Shown in pieces: positions 15,621-24,384 of a stretch of 64,000 nucleotides of DNA. The translations under genes were made by a program, and so were the position numbers. The first letter of the stretch is position 1. Each line of letters begins with the position of its first letter. A model generated the notes under the pieces. The model ran no database searches and was not told the origin of the DNA. It saw nothing but the letters and a program-made list of their open reading frames with translations. This DNA comes from CAILZL01 sp050181835. GTDB lineage: Bacteria > Pseudomonadota > Gammaproteobacteria > Steroidobacterales > Steroidobacteraceae. The stretch spans positions 5,855 to 69,854 of the forward strand of contig JBFXCU010000016.1 in NCBI GenBank assembly GCA_050181835.1. The letters run 5' to 3'.

Positions 15621-17069
15621 ATGTCTACTACACAACCTGATCTCGACTTACTCGTCACACAAAAATATCGCCACGGCTTCGTGACGGATATCGAATCCGA
15701 CACCTTGCCACCTGGGCTGAATGAAGAGGTGATCCGGAGTATTTCGCGCATCAAGAACGAACCGGAATTCCTGCTTCAATGGCGCCTCAAAGCCTATCGT
15801 CACTGGTTGACGATGACGCCGCCAGACTGGGCGCATATAAAAATCGCGCCAATTGATTACCAAGCCATCTCGTATTACTCCGCACCCAAAGCTCGTGCCG
15901 ACGCACCTAAGAGCCTGGAAGAAGTAGATCCTAAGCTGCTGGAAACCTATAGCAAGCTCGGCATTCCGCTACATGAACGCGCACGATTGGCGGGAGTGGC
16001 AGTCGACGCCGTATTTGATAGCGTCTCAGTCGCCACTACCTTCAAAGATCGCCTGTCCAAAGCGGGCGTGGTGTTCTGTTCGTTCTCCGATGCGGTGAAA
16101 AATCATCCGGCCTTGATCGAGCAATACTTGGGTAGCGTAGTACCACAGGGCGATAACTATTTCGCCGCGCTGAACTCGGCGGTATTTACCGACGGCTCAT
16201 TCGTCTACATCCCCAAGGGCGTGCGTTGTCCGATGGAACTGTCCACCTACTTCAGGATTAACGCTGCCAACACCGGACAATTTGAACGCACGCTGATCAT
16301 TGCAGACGAAGGCTCGAACGTCAGTTACCTCGAGGGCTGCACCGCGCCGATGCGCGATGAAAACCAGCTACATGCAGCAGTGGTAGAGCTGGTGGCATTG
16401 AAAGGTGCCAACATCAAGTACTCCACCGTTCAGAACTGGTATCCGGGTGATGAAAACGGTGTCGGCGGTATCTATAACTTCGTCACCAAGCGTGGTGAAT
16501 GTCGTGGTGCTAATGCCAAGATCAGCTGGACACAAGTGGAAACCGGCTCGGCCATAACCTGGAAATATCCTAGCTGCATTCTCACCGGCGACAACTCGGT
16601 GGGTGAATTCTATTCAGTGGCATTGACTAATCACTACCAGCAAGCCGACACCGGCACCAAGATGATTCATATTGGTCGCAATACCAAGAGCACCATTGTT
16701 TCCAAAGGTATTTCTGCTGGTCGTGGTCAGAACAGTTATCGCGGTTTGGTGAAAATTTTGCCCAGCGCGCATGGCGCACGTAATTACACGCAATGCGACT
16801 CGCTGTTGATGGGCGATCGTTGTGGCGCTCACACTTTCCCCTATGTGGAAGTGAAAAACGCCACTGCCTCTGTCGAGCATGAAGCCAGTACCTCCAAGAT
16901 CAGTGATGACCAATTGTTTTATTGCCGTAGCCGTGGCATCGCACAAGAAGATGCAGTGAGCATGATCGTCAATGGCTTTTGTAAAGCCGTATTCAAGGAA
17001 CTGCCCATGGAGTTCGCGGTGGAGGCACAGAACTTGTTATCAGTGAGCCTGGAAGGCGCGGTCGGTTAA
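15621..17069 (+). CDS. sufB: SufB, Fe-S scaffold subunit of SufBC2D
   Basis: The main scaffold on which the SUF system builds [4Fe-4S] clusters. The 482-residue protein shows typical motifs: NSAVFTDGSFVYIPKGVRCPMELSTYFRIN, the EGCTAP strand, and the C-terminal EHEASTSKISDDQLFYCRSRGI. The Cys of the FYCRSRG segment corresponds to the region where the nascent cluster forms. It follows the regulator by 4 bases and precedes sufC by 81 bases. Confidence 0.97.
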   Translation: MSTTQPDLDLLVTQKYRHGFVTDIESDTLPPGLNEEVIRSISRIKNEPEFLLQWRLKAYRHWLTMTPPDWAHIKIAPIDYQAISYYSAPKARADAPKSLEEVDPKLLETYSKLGIPLHERARLAGVAVDAVFDSVSVATTFKDRLSKAGVVFCSFSDAVKNHPALIEQYLGSVVPQGDNYFAALNSAVFTDGSFVYIPKGVRCPMELSTYFRINAANTGQFERTLIIADEGSNVSYLEGCTAPMRDENQLHAAVVELVALKGANIKYSTVQNWYPGDENGVGGIYNFVTKRGECRGANAKISWTQVETGSAITWKYPSCILTGDNSVGEFYSVALTNHYQQADTGTKMIHIGRNTKSTIVSKGISAGRGQNSYRGLVKILPSAHGARNYTQCDSLLMGDRCGAHTFPYVEVKNATASVEHEASTSKISDDQLFYCRSRGIAQEDAVSMIVNGFCKAVFKELPMEFAVEAQNLLSVSLEGAVG

Positions 17070-17085
17070 GTTGCAGTTTTTCTGT

Positions 17086-17108
17086 CCCTCCCCGGCAACC
17101 GGGAAGGA
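17086..17108 (+). other. Small hairpin between sufB and sufC
   Basis: CCCGG and CCGGG pair around CAA (17091-17103), extended by TCC/GGA-type pairs past one mismatch. No T-run follows, so it is more likely an intra-operon RNA stabiliser or attenuating stem than a full terminator. Confidence 0.4.
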
Positions 17109-17150
17109 ACAAGAGTTTCAGATAAGCATTGAATTGAAAGGTATCGAACT

Positions 17151-17933
17151 GTGTTAAGCATTAAAGACCTGCATGTGAATGTTAGTGACAAGCAAATCCT
17201 CAAAGGTATTTCGCTAGAAGTACGTGCTGGCGAAGTGCATGCCGTGATGGGCCCCAATGGCTCTGGCAAAAGCACCCTATCGCAAGTGCTGGCCGGTCGC
17301 GATGGCTATGAAGTGGTCAGCGGCAGCATTACCTACAACGGCAACAATCTACTGGAGCTATCCGTTGAAGAACGCGCCCGTGAGGGGGTGTTCCTGGCGA
17401 TGCAATATCCGGTGGAAATTCCCGGCGTCAACAATGTGTACTTGCTCAAAGCTGGTTTGAACGCCATACGCAAGCATCGTAGCTTGCCTGAGCTTGATGC
17501 CTTTGAATTTCTAGGCTTGGTAAAAGAAAAGATGAAGCTGATGCAGATGGATGAGAGCTTTCTCAATCGCGGTGTCAACGAAGGCTTCTCCGGTGGTGAG
17601 AAAAAGCGCAATGAAATCCTGCAAATGGCAGTACTGGAACCAAGTCTGGCGCTGCTTGATGAAACCGATTCAGGTCTCGACATTGACGCGTTGCGCATTG
17701 TGGCCAATGGCGTAAACAGCTTGCGCAGCCCTGACCGTGCCATCGTCATGATTACACACTATCAGCGTTTGCTCGACTACATCACGCCCGATCAGGTGCA
17801 TGTGTTGGCAGGTGGACAGATCATCAAGTCTGGCGACAAATCGTTGGCACTGGAACTGGAGCAACGCGGCTACGATTGGCTAACGCAATCAGCGTTCCAG
17901 AAACAAGCCACAGCGGAGCAATTGGGCGTATGA
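17151..17933 (+). CDS. sufC: SufC, ABC-type ATPase of the SUF scaffold
   Basis: ATPase of SufBC2D whose cycle opens the SufB-SufD interface. It starts at GTG (MLSIKDLHVNVSDKQILKG), 260 aa. Walker A is GPNGSGKSTLS, the signature is the SufC-type EGFSGGEKKRNEILQM, and Walker B runs into LALLDETDSGLDIDAL. The last bases overlap the sufD ATG. Confidence 0.97.
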   Translation: MLSIKDLHVNVSDKQILKGISLEVRAGEVHAVMGPNGSGKSTLSQVLAGRDGYEVVSGSITYNGNNLLELSVEERAREGVFLAMQYPVEIPGVNNVYLLKAGLNAIRKHRSLPELDAFEFLGLVKEKMKLMQMDESFLNRGVNEGFSGGEKKRNEILQMAVLEPSLALLDETDSGLDIDALRIVANGVNSLRSPDRAIVMITHYQRLLDYITPDQVHVLAGGQIIKSGDKSLALELEQRGYDWLTQSAFQKQATAEQLGV

Positions 17934-19231
17934 ATGCCATCGTCGCACCTATAACCGCGTCGATAACACGTCTGCAGGCAGCCTTCACGCAATATGCAGG
18001 CGCATCGCAGCCAGTGCGGCAGCATGCATTTGCGAATTTTTTGCGGCAAGGCTTCCCCACCACTCGTGATGAACAGTGGAAGTACACCAATCTGCGGCGG
18101 CTAGAAGCACGCGAGTTTGGCATAGGTCAACCGGACGCGCCCTATGTACCACAGCAACCACCGCTTGCTGAGGCTCATCAATTGGTATTCGTTGATGGCC
18201 ATTATCGCAACGAACTATCCACGCCACCAACCACAGCAGGTTTGCACGTCAATCCCTTGTCGGAACTACAACATACCGATAGCAACGCATTAGATACAGC
18301 ACTGTCGATCACAGCTAACGAACCCTGCCGTTTTGTATCGCTCAATACCGCACTGACTCAAGATGGTGTACTCATTGAGCTAGATGCTAATACAACTCTC
18401 GACAAACCTTTACTGCTTAACTTTATCTGGAGCGATCAACCGTCAAGCCTGATGGCTCATCCGCGAGTCATCATCCGCGCCGGTCAGCACAGCAAACTTG
18501 TAGTCATTGAGCAATACCAAGGTAATGGAATCACCGCACATTTTAGCAATGCCGTGACAACACTGGAATTGGCCGATGGCGCGCAACTGGAACACTGCCG
18601 CATCCAGAATGAGAATAGCCACAGCTTTCATATTGGTATGCTGCACGCCAAACTGGCCGCACAAGCAGCCCTAACCAGCCATCACATCAACTTCGGTGCG
18701 GTACTGGCGCGTATGGACATCAATGTCTACCTGCAAGGCGCTGGCGCTGGCGTTACCTTGAACGGCTTACAGTTCGCCACTGACACCCAGCATCACGACT
18801 CCCACCTACGTATTGAGCATTGCGTGCCACATACCCATAGTAATCAGGACTATCGCGGCATCGCCGATCAACGTGGTCGCGTGGTATTCAATGGCAAAGT
18901 GATGGTGCATGAAAAAGCCATCAAAACCGATGCACAACAGAGCAGCCGTAATTTACTGCTAGCCAACACCGCCGAGATTGATACCAAGCCAGAACTGGAA
19001 ATTTATAACGATGACGTCAAGTGCGCACATGGTGCCACCGTCGGCCAGCTAGATGCGACCGCACTGTTTTACCTACGCTCACGAGGTCTAGATGAACCCC
19101 AGGCGCGCGCCCTACTCACGCATGCGTTTGCTGACCACATCATTGCACAACTACCACTGGCCGTATTACGCGAACAACTAACAGCAGCGGGACATGCTCG
19201 TTTTGGTTCCAAACTGGACACTGGGCTATGA
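17930..19231 (+). CDS. sufD: SufD, partner subunit of SufB
   Basis: SufB paralogue completing the scaffold and needed for iron entry. The ATG at 17930 overlaps the sufC stop (ATGA) and gives 433 aa starting MNAIVAPITASITRL; a longer upstream reading would lie inside sufC. Characteristic parts are TTRDEQWKYTNLRRLEAREF near the N-terminus, and DDVKCAHGATVGQLDATALFYLRSRGLDEPQAR at the end, with the conserved cluster-pathway His in CAHG. Confidence 0.96.
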   Translation: MNAIVAPITASITRLQAAFTQYAGASQPVRQHAFANFLRQGFPTTRDEQWKYTNLRRLEAREFGIGQPDAPYVPQQPPLAEAHQLVFVDGHYRNELSTPPTTAGLHVNPLSELQHTDSNALDTALSITANEPCRFVSLNTALTQDGVLIELDANTTLDKPLLLNFIWSDQPSSLMAHPRVIIRAGQHSKLVVIEQYQGNGITAHFSNAVTTLELADGAQLEHCRIQNENSHSFHIGMLHAKLAAQAALTSHHINFGAVLARMDINVYLQGAGAGVTLNGLQFATDTQHHDSHLRIEHCVPHTHSNQDYRGIADQRGRVVFNGKVMVHEKAIKTDAQQSSRNLLLANTAEIDTKPELEIYNDDVKCAHGATVGQLDATALFYLRSRGLDEPQARALLTHAFADHIIAQLPLAVLREQLTAAGHARFGSKLDTGL

Positions 19232-20484
19232 ACGCGCAAGCACAATCAGGACTGGCACGGATTGGTGCACGCACCATTGACAGTATTCGTGATGATTTTC
19301 CGATATTGCATCAACAGGTGCATGACCATCCGCTGGTCTATCTGGATAACGCAGCGTCCAGCCAGCACCCACAATCAGTAATTGATGCGATCAGCCAGTA
19401 TTACTTAAAGGATCACGCCAATGTACATCGTGGCGTACACAGTCTGAGTCAGCGCGCCACTAATCAATTTGAAGGCGCACGCGACGAAGTGCAACGCTTC
19501 ATCAACGCACGCTCCAGCAAAGAAGTGATTTTCACGCGCGGCACTACTGAGGCAATCAACTTGGTGGCTGAGAGTTTTATTCGCCCCCGAGCGCAACCGG
19601 GCGATGAGATCCTGATTTCCGCACTAGAGCATCACGCCAATATTGTGCCTTGGCAGCATGTATGTCAGCACACCGGTGCGGTACTTAAAGTCATTCCCAT
19701 CACCCAGCAAGGCGAAGTCGACTTCGCCGCATTTGAAGCATTAATTAGTTCACGCACTAAGTTGCTAGCGCTGGCCCATGTATCGAATGCATTAGGTACA
19801 GTGGTGCCGGTGCAAAAGTTCATCGCCGTAGCAAAAAAACTGGGCGTGCCAGTACTGCTGGATGGCGCACAAGCCATTCCACATAGCAAAGTTGACGTGC
19901 AACAACTTGGGTGCGATTTTTACTGCTTCTCCGCGCACAAACTGTGCGGCCCAACAGGTATGGGTGTGCTGTACGGTCGGGAACCTTTGCTGCAGGCCAT
20001 GCCACCTTGGCAAGGCGGTGGTGACATGATTCTGACGGTGAGTTTTGAGAAGACTACTTACAACCAGTTACCGTGGAAATTTGAAGCAGGCACGCCGCAT
20101 ATCGCAGGTGCAATCGGTCTGAGTGCAGCACTGCGATACCTCAATGATCTAGGCATGGAAAATATCGCTGCCTACGAAGGGCAATTACTGAACTATGCCA
20201 CCCAGCAACTTGCTCAGGTACAAGGTCTGCGCATCATCGGCACCGCACCCCACAAGGCGGCTGTAGTGTCGTTTGTGATGGATGGCATTCACCCACATGA
20301 TCTGGGTACGATCCTTGATGCCGAAGGCGTGGCGATTCGCACCGGCCATCACTGTGCCATGCCGGTAATGAAGTTCTACGGCGTACCAGCAACCGCGCGC
20401 GCCTCGTTCGCGTTTTATAACAACTTTGACGAAATCGACCGTCTGGTGCAGGCATTGGGCCATGCGCGTGAAGTGATGGGCTAG
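19228..20484 (+). CDS. sufS: SufS, group II cysteine desulfurase
   Basis: Supplies persulfide sulfur to the SUF pathway. 418 residues; PLP lysine K238 in FSAHKLCGPTG and catalytic cysteine C376 in IRTGHHCAMPVM, the type II active-site loop. It overlaps sufD by 4 bases. The adjacent gene encodes a SufU-like protein and no sufE is seen, so SufU is the likely sulfur acceptor. Confidence 0.97.
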   Translation: MNAQAQSGLARIGARTIDSIRDDFPILHQQVHDHPLVYLDNAASSQHPQSVIDAISQYYLKDHANVHRGVHSLSQRATNQFEGARDEVQRFINARSSKEVIFTRGTTEAINLVAESFIRPRAQPGDEILISALEHHANIVPWQHVCQHTGAVLKVIPITQQGEVDFAAFEALISSRTKLLALAHVSNALGTVVPVQKFIAVAKKLGVPVLLDGAQAIPHSKVDVQQLGCDFYCFSAHKLCGPTGMGVLYGREPLLQAMPPWQGGGDMILTVSFEKTTYNQLPWKFEAGTPHIAGAIGLSAALRYLNDLGMENIAAYEGQLLNYATQQLAQVQGLRIIGTAPHKAAVVSFVMDGIHPHDLGTILDAEGVAIRTGHHCAMPVMKFYGVPATARASFAFYNNFDEIDRLVQALGHAREVMG

Positions 20485-20486
20485 CT

Positions 20487-20933
20487 ATGGATCTGAAAGA
20501 CCTATATCGCGACGTCATTGTCGACCACAACAAAAACCCTCGTAACTTTGGTCGGCTTGAACCTGCAGATGGCCATGCGGATGGTCACAACCCCTTGTGT
20601 GGCGATCAACTTAGTGTCAGCGTCAAGCTGGATGGCGACCAAATCACCGCAGTTAAATTTGACGGCAGCGGCTGCGCTATCTCGGTCGCCTCGGCCTCGT
20701 TGATGACCGAAGCGGTACGCGGCAAGTCACTAAGCGAATTCGCCTCACTGTATGCCAAGGTGCATGAACTGCTAACACAGCATGACTCAAGCATCGATCC
20801 TATGTCGCTGGGCAAGCTGGGTGCGCTGTCTGGCGTGCGCGACTTCCCCGCGCGCGTGAAGTGCGCCAGCTTGTGCTGGCACACTCTGCAAGCTGCCTTG
20901 CAGCATGACTCACAACCCACTTCCACAGAGTGA
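20487..20933 (+). CDS. sufU: SufU-type sulfur-transfer/scaffold protein
   Basis: 148-residue IscU-fold protein of the SufU group. C38 and D40 (NPLCGD), C63 (DGSGCAIS) and C126 (RVKCASLCW) are the conserved Zn/cluster ligands. The loop between the second and third cysteines is enlarged, as in Gram-positive SufU, and the HscA-binding LPPVK is absent. It starts 2 bases after sufS. By analogy it takes the persulfide from SufS; a direct scaffold role is possible. Confidence 0.93.
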   Translation: MDLKDLYRDVIVDHNKNPRNFGRLEPADGHADGHNPLCGDQLSVSVKLDGDQITAVKFDGSGCAISVASASLMTEAVRGKSLSEFASLYAKVHELLTQHDSSIDPMSLGKLGALSGVRDFPARVKCASLCWHTLQAALQHDSQPTSTE

Positions 20934-20962
20934 TCGCAGCGATCCAGCGCAAGAGAAGCACC

Positions 20963-21514
20963 ATGCTTGGCAACGAAAACGAACCAGTCACCATCCAGCG
21001 CGACGTTGAGGCAGTCATTGTACCTGCCGGCGTAGCAGTCACACTCCGTGCGGGTAAGACCGGCTTTATCACCCAGGCATTAGGCGGTAGCTTTACCGTA
21101 TATGTAGAAGGTAATTTATTCCGCATTGCTGGCAAGAACGCCGATGCCATTGGCCGCGAACCTGAGCTGGCGATTGAAGTGCCTGCCGATGCGACTGACG
21201 AAGACATCAAGAAACTGGTGTGGGATCAAATGCGACTATGCTTTGATCCGGAAATACCGGTAAACATTGTTGAACTCGGATTGATCTATGACTGCCAAAT
21301 CGAAGTGGATGCGGATGGTGAACGCATCGCCAAGATTGCCATGACACTTACCGCACCAGGCTGTGGCATGGGTGAAGTATTAGTGGCTGACGTACGCGAA
21401 AAAGTCGAAATCATTCCCACCATCAAGCGCGCTGAAGTGGAACTGACATTTGATCCACCATGGAATCAAACCATGATGTCAGAAGTGGCGCGTCTACAAA
21501 CTGGCATGATGTAA
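20963..21514 (+). CDS. sufT: SufT, DUF59/MIP18-type Fe-S maturation factor
   Basis: 183 residues from the ATG at 20963 (MLGNENEPVTIQRDV), with AGAGAAG just upstream; an alternative GTG at 20930 overlapping the sufU stop would add 11 residues. The N-terminal half has the SufT signature GGSFTVYVEGNLFRIAGKNADAIG. The C-terminal half is a DUF59 domain (LVWDQMRLCFDPEIPVNIVELGLIYD ... MTLTAPGCGMGEVLVADV) with the conserved Cys. SufT proteins help mature Fe-S enzymes when demand is high. Confidence 0.92.
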   Translation: MLGNENEPVTIQRDVEAVIVPAGVAVTLRAGKTGFITQALGGSFTVYVEGNLFRIAGKNADAIGREPELAIEVPADATDEDIKKLVWDQMRLCFDPEIPVNIVELGLIYDCQIEVDADGERIAKIAMTLTAPGCGMGEVLVADVREKVEIIPTIKRAEVELTFDPPWNQTMMSEVARLQTGMM

Positions 21515-21534
21515 CAACCACTTGGGAGTCGAGC

Positions 21535-21846
21535 ATGGCATGGTTACCTGTAGCGGGTGCGAATCAAGTTGCGCCGGGTGATTTCATTCAAGTAGATACC
21601 GGCGATGTTTTTTTACTGGTATGCAATGTCGCTGGCGAATTGTTTGCCATTGAGGATCAGTGCACTCACGACGGCAGCAGTATGGCGGGTGGTTGCCTGG
21701 AAGGGGATCAGATAACCTGCCCTCGCCACGGCGCACGCTTCTGTGTGCGTAATGGTGAGGTGATGGCACCGCCTGCCTATGAAAACATTCAAAGCTTTCC
21801 AGTACGTATTAACGGCATGAATATCGAAGTGGACATGCCCGCATGA
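21535..21846 (+). CDS. Rieske-type [2Fe-2S] ferredoxin
   Basis: 103 residues from the ATG at 21535, preceded by GGGAG; an upstream start was rejected because it lies within sufT. It has the full Rieske motif: CTHDGSSMAGGC then CPRHGARF, giving the two-Cys, two-His ligand set, in the small soluble form used as an electron carrier for dioxygenases and related systems. Its place in the SUF operon suggests an electron donor for cluster assembly (inference). Confidence 0.92.
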   Translation: MAWLPVAGANQVAPGDFIQVDTGDVFLLVCNVAGELFAIEDQCTHDGSSMAGGCLEGDQITCPRHGARFCVRNGEVMAPPAYENIQSFPVRINGMNIEVDMPA

Positions 21847-22334
21847 TGCGGCTGACGCTGGTGCGCCATGCGCAAGCAGATAATCCGTTACCCGATCAAC
21901 AGGACTGGGATCGGCCATTGACACGACGCGGCCTGCTTGATGGCACTGAGATGGCGCGCCGGGCGAAGGAGCTGCGCGCTACCCCACCGTTAATTCTCAG
22001 TAGTCCGGCAGTACGCACCCGTCAAACAGCAGAGCTGTTCGCAAAAGCCCTGAATAAGTCGCAGCTGCAATTGATTGAAGATTTATATCTGGCCAGCGCC
22101 AAACAGTTATTGATCAGCTTACAACAACAGGCTGATTCAACCACACACTTGATGGTGGTAGGCCACAATCCCGGCATCAGTGAGCTGGCAGATAAATTAT
22201 CAGATCAACGTCGCATTGACGGTATGCCAACCGCGTCAGTTGTCACCATGGAGTTTTCAATTACCACGTGGCAGGACTTACGACCTGCCACGGGTCTCAA
22301 TGTGGAATTTGATTATCCACAGCGACCGGCCTGA
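21843..22334 (+). CDS. sixA: SixA-like phosphohistidine phosphatase
   Basis: 163-residue histidine phosphatase superfamily protein. LVRHAQA near the N-terminus carries the catalytic His; SSPAVRTRQTAELF and MVVGHNPGISEL carry the second Arg and His. SixA removes phosphate from phosphohistidine in phosphorelay or PTS proteins. It overlaps the ferredoxin gene by 4 bases, so it is co-transcribed as the last gene of the suf operon; any functional link to Fe-S assembly is not evident. Confidence 0.88.
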   Translation: MMRLTLVRHAQADNPLPDQQDWDRPLTRRGLLDGTEMARRAKELRATPPLILSSPAVRTRQTAELFAKALNKSQLQLIEDLYLASAKQLLISLQQQADSTTHLMVVGHNPGISELADKLSDQRRIDGMPTASVVTMEFSITTWQDLRPATGLNVEFDYPQRPA

Positions 22335-22344
22335 CTCCGGTCGC
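22322..22344. terminator. Stem-loop between convergent sixA and DUF481 gene
   Basis: GCGACCGG (22322-22329) and CCGGTCGC (22337-22344) pair perfectly around a 7-base loop that includes the sixA stop. There is no good T-run on either strand, so termination efficiency is uncertain. Confidence 0.5.
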
Positions 22345-22355
22345 ATCGAAACTGA

Positions 22356-23129
22356 TTACTTGAAGTCGTAAACCAGATTCAGTGTCAGTAAACGATCTGA
22401 GTGGGCATAGTCACCTGCACCGAAGGCACGCGCCCCCGGCTTGGTGTTGTAGCGAATTTGATGACCAGCTGCCAGCGATAGCACCTCTGACATCTTTACC
22501 TGCACCGCCAGATCATTCTGCAACAACGTATTGCTTGATCCATATTCCACCGTCAATTTGTCAACCAAGGTAGTGGTGGCGGTCAATACCTGTTTAAGTT
22601 CCAGCGCACCAGTGAGGACGGCTTCGCCTTCTGCATCAGAATTTGCCGGAGTGCGCGACTTGAAGCGTTTGTAACCCGCGCCCAACTGACCAGCCAACTT
22701 AGTAGCCTCGGTGTCCATAAACTTATATCCATAACCAGTTGCTAGCACCGACTGATATTCGTAGCTGCCAATTTCGTCATTCTCATGACGCACACCACCG
22801 AACAGAAAGGAACGCTCGCTCAATTTGTAGTCCGATTGTTCATGCAATTCCCAACGATTTGCAGTGGCTTCATCAGTCGGATCAGGGGTGGCCGCGCTGG
22901 CCTCCGCCTGCGCTTTGGCATAGACATAGGAGCCACCAAAAGCATGCTTCCAGCGATCCACTTCACTAGCAACATCAAATTTTGCAGCGAACGTCGTGCT
23001 GCTAGCACCAGTGCTGGCATTGGATAACGCTGCACCCAATTCGCCTTTACCGGTCCACGCTGCAGCAGCCACCAGCGGCAAGCTCAACAACCCAGCACCA
23101 AGCAGCGACATCACCTTACTATTCAACAT
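22356..23129 (-). CDS. DUF481 outer-membrane beta-barrel protein
   Basis: About 257 residues. Three consecutive ATGs (23135, 23132, 23129) follow AAAGGAGAG; the last has the best spacing. A Sec signal peptide (LGAGLLSLPLVAAAA) is followed by alternating beta-strand sequence and a C-terminal Phe-containing end (LTLNLVYDFK), as expected for an outer-membrane barrel. The WTGKGELGAALSNASTGASSTTFAAKFD start is typical of DUF481 (salt-stress-induced outer-membrane proteins). The substrate is unknown. Confidence 0.88.
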   Translation of the reverse strand: MLNSKVMSLLGAGLLSLPLVAAAAWTGKGELGAALSNASTGASSTTFAAKFDVASEVDRWKHAFGGSYVYAKAQAEASAATPDPTDEATANRWELHEQSDYKLSERSFLFGGVRHENDEIGSYEYQSVLATGYGYKFMDTEATKLAGQLGAGYKRFKSRTPANSDAEGEAVLTGALELKQVLTATTTLVDKLTVEYGSSNTLLQNDLAVQVKMSEVLSLAAGHQIRYNTKPGARAFGAGDYAHSDRLLTLNLVYDFK

Positions 23130-23153
23130 CATCATCTCTCCTTTACTTACCAA

Positions 23154-23870
23154 CTAAACTCTTAACGTAAAAGGCGTGAAACTAGTTTCACGGTCATAAA
23201 AATCCACATCTTCAGCACGCTTCAACGCGCCAACCAACCGATAGGTCACTGGCGTCATGAAAACTTCCCACAAAGTTTTCAACACATATTGCGTGGTGGT
23301 GACCAGCAATAGCTGATCGAGAGTCCAGACTCCATAAAATGCAATAAAATAAAACAGCACGGAGTCAACCAGTTCACCGCAAAGTGTAGAACCAATAGTA
23401 CGTGTCCACAACCAGCGACCCTGCGTCCAAATTTTCATCTTCGCCAGCACATAGCTGTTAACGAACGAACCACTCCAGAATGCAATGATGGAACCGGCCA
23501 CAATTCGCGGCGTACTACCAAAGATGGCCTCCACAGCAACCTGCTGATCCCGCCATGCCGCAGCCGGCGGCAGCGCAACGATCACATACGCCATGAACGC
23601 GGCAAACATTAACGCTGCAAAGCCGGTCCACACCACACGGCGATCACGCGCATAGCCATATACTTCAGTAAGCACATCACCGAACAAATATGAAATCGGA
23701 AAGAACAACACGCCCGCCACAAAAGTGATATCGCCAACTACTGGTAGAGTAATGGTCGACACTTTTGCTGGGCCAATCAAGTTGGCACACAACAACACGC
23801 AGACATACGCACCCATAATCAGATCGTAGTATTTGAACTGACATACAACAGAACTGGCTGGGTTACTCAT
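23154..23870 (-). CDS. yhhQ: Queuosine precursor transporter YhhQ
   Basis: 238-residue inner-membrane protein with about six helices. The family core is clear: ANLIGPAKVSTI, FPISYLFGDVLTEVYGYARDRRVVWTGF, and GSFVNSYVLAKMKIWTQGRWLWTRTIGSTLCGELVDSVLFYFIAF. YhhQ takes up queuine precursors (preQ0/preQ1) for tRNA modification. I see no preQ1 riboswitch in the 83 bases upstream. It is followed directly by the DUF481 gene. Confidence 0.93.
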   Translation of the reverse strand: MSNPASSVVCQFKYYDLIMGAYVCVLLCANLIGPAKVSTITLPVVGDITFVAGVLFFPISYLFGDVLTEVYGYARDRRVVWTGFAALMFAAFMAYVIVALPPAAAWRDQQVAVEAIFGSTPRIVAGSIIAFWSGSFVNSYVLAKMKIWTQGRWLWTRTIGSTLCGELVDSVLFYFIAFYGVWTLDQLLLVTTTQYVLKTLWEVFMTPVTYRLVGALKRAEDVDFYDRETSFTPFTLRV

Positions 23871-23953
23871 GACACCTCAGTATGCAGAGTGATGAATGAC
23901 TAATGAAGTTTTCGCTTTATGAGTGGCAAGAAGTGCTACCAGCAGTCTCTGGA

Positions 23954-24367
23954 TCAACGTCCCTTCAAGCCTCGTAGCGCACGCCGCTCCTGCTTATTGG
24001 GCTTGTGAGTAGGCGCGGGACCTGAGTAACACTGTCGCTCTCGTTGCGTTTCACGGAGCTGCAGACTTGCTGCAGTCTCCTCGTAACATGCCCGTGCCTC
24101 GCTGGCCGGGCCGCGACGCAACGGTAGACTTAATACCACGATCTGCATACGCACTGTCTCGCGGGTGATATCAAGACTATCTCCGATCTTGACGTCACGC
24201 GCAGCTTTGGCACGATCTCCATTCACGTGGACATGGCCGCCACTCACTGCGTCAGTTGCTTGTGATCGGCTTTTGAAAAAGCGCGCACACCACAACCACT
24301 TATCCAACCGCAAAGTTGGCACTGCTGCCGCAAGCGCACCCTTGGCATTCTGATCACCAGATCGCAT
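23954..24367 (-). CDS. hslR: Hsp15, ribosome-associated S4-domain heat-shock protein
   Basis: 137 residues with an S4 RNA-binding domain: LRLDKWLWCARFFKSRSQATDAVSGGHVHVNGDRAKAARDVKIGDSLDI. Hsp15 binds 50S subunits carrying stalled nascent tRNA and helps recycling. The basic C-terminal end (PNKQERRALRGLKGR) is usual. It lies 17 bases downstream of sppA on the same strand. Confidence 0.93.
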   Translation of the reverse strand: MRSGDQNAKGALAAAVPTLRLDKWLWCARFFKSRSQATDAVSGGHVHVNGDRAKAARDVKIGDSLDITRETVRMQIVVLSLPLRRGPASEARACYEETAASLQLRETQRERQCYSGPAPTHKPNKQERRALRGLKGR

Positions 24368-24384
24368 ATCAATTCAGCGATGTC

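Noticed and set aside
23871..23953. preQ1 riboswitch in front of yhhQ
   Set aside because: The 83 bases show neither the C-rich loop/A-rich tail pseudoknot nor a paired terminator.
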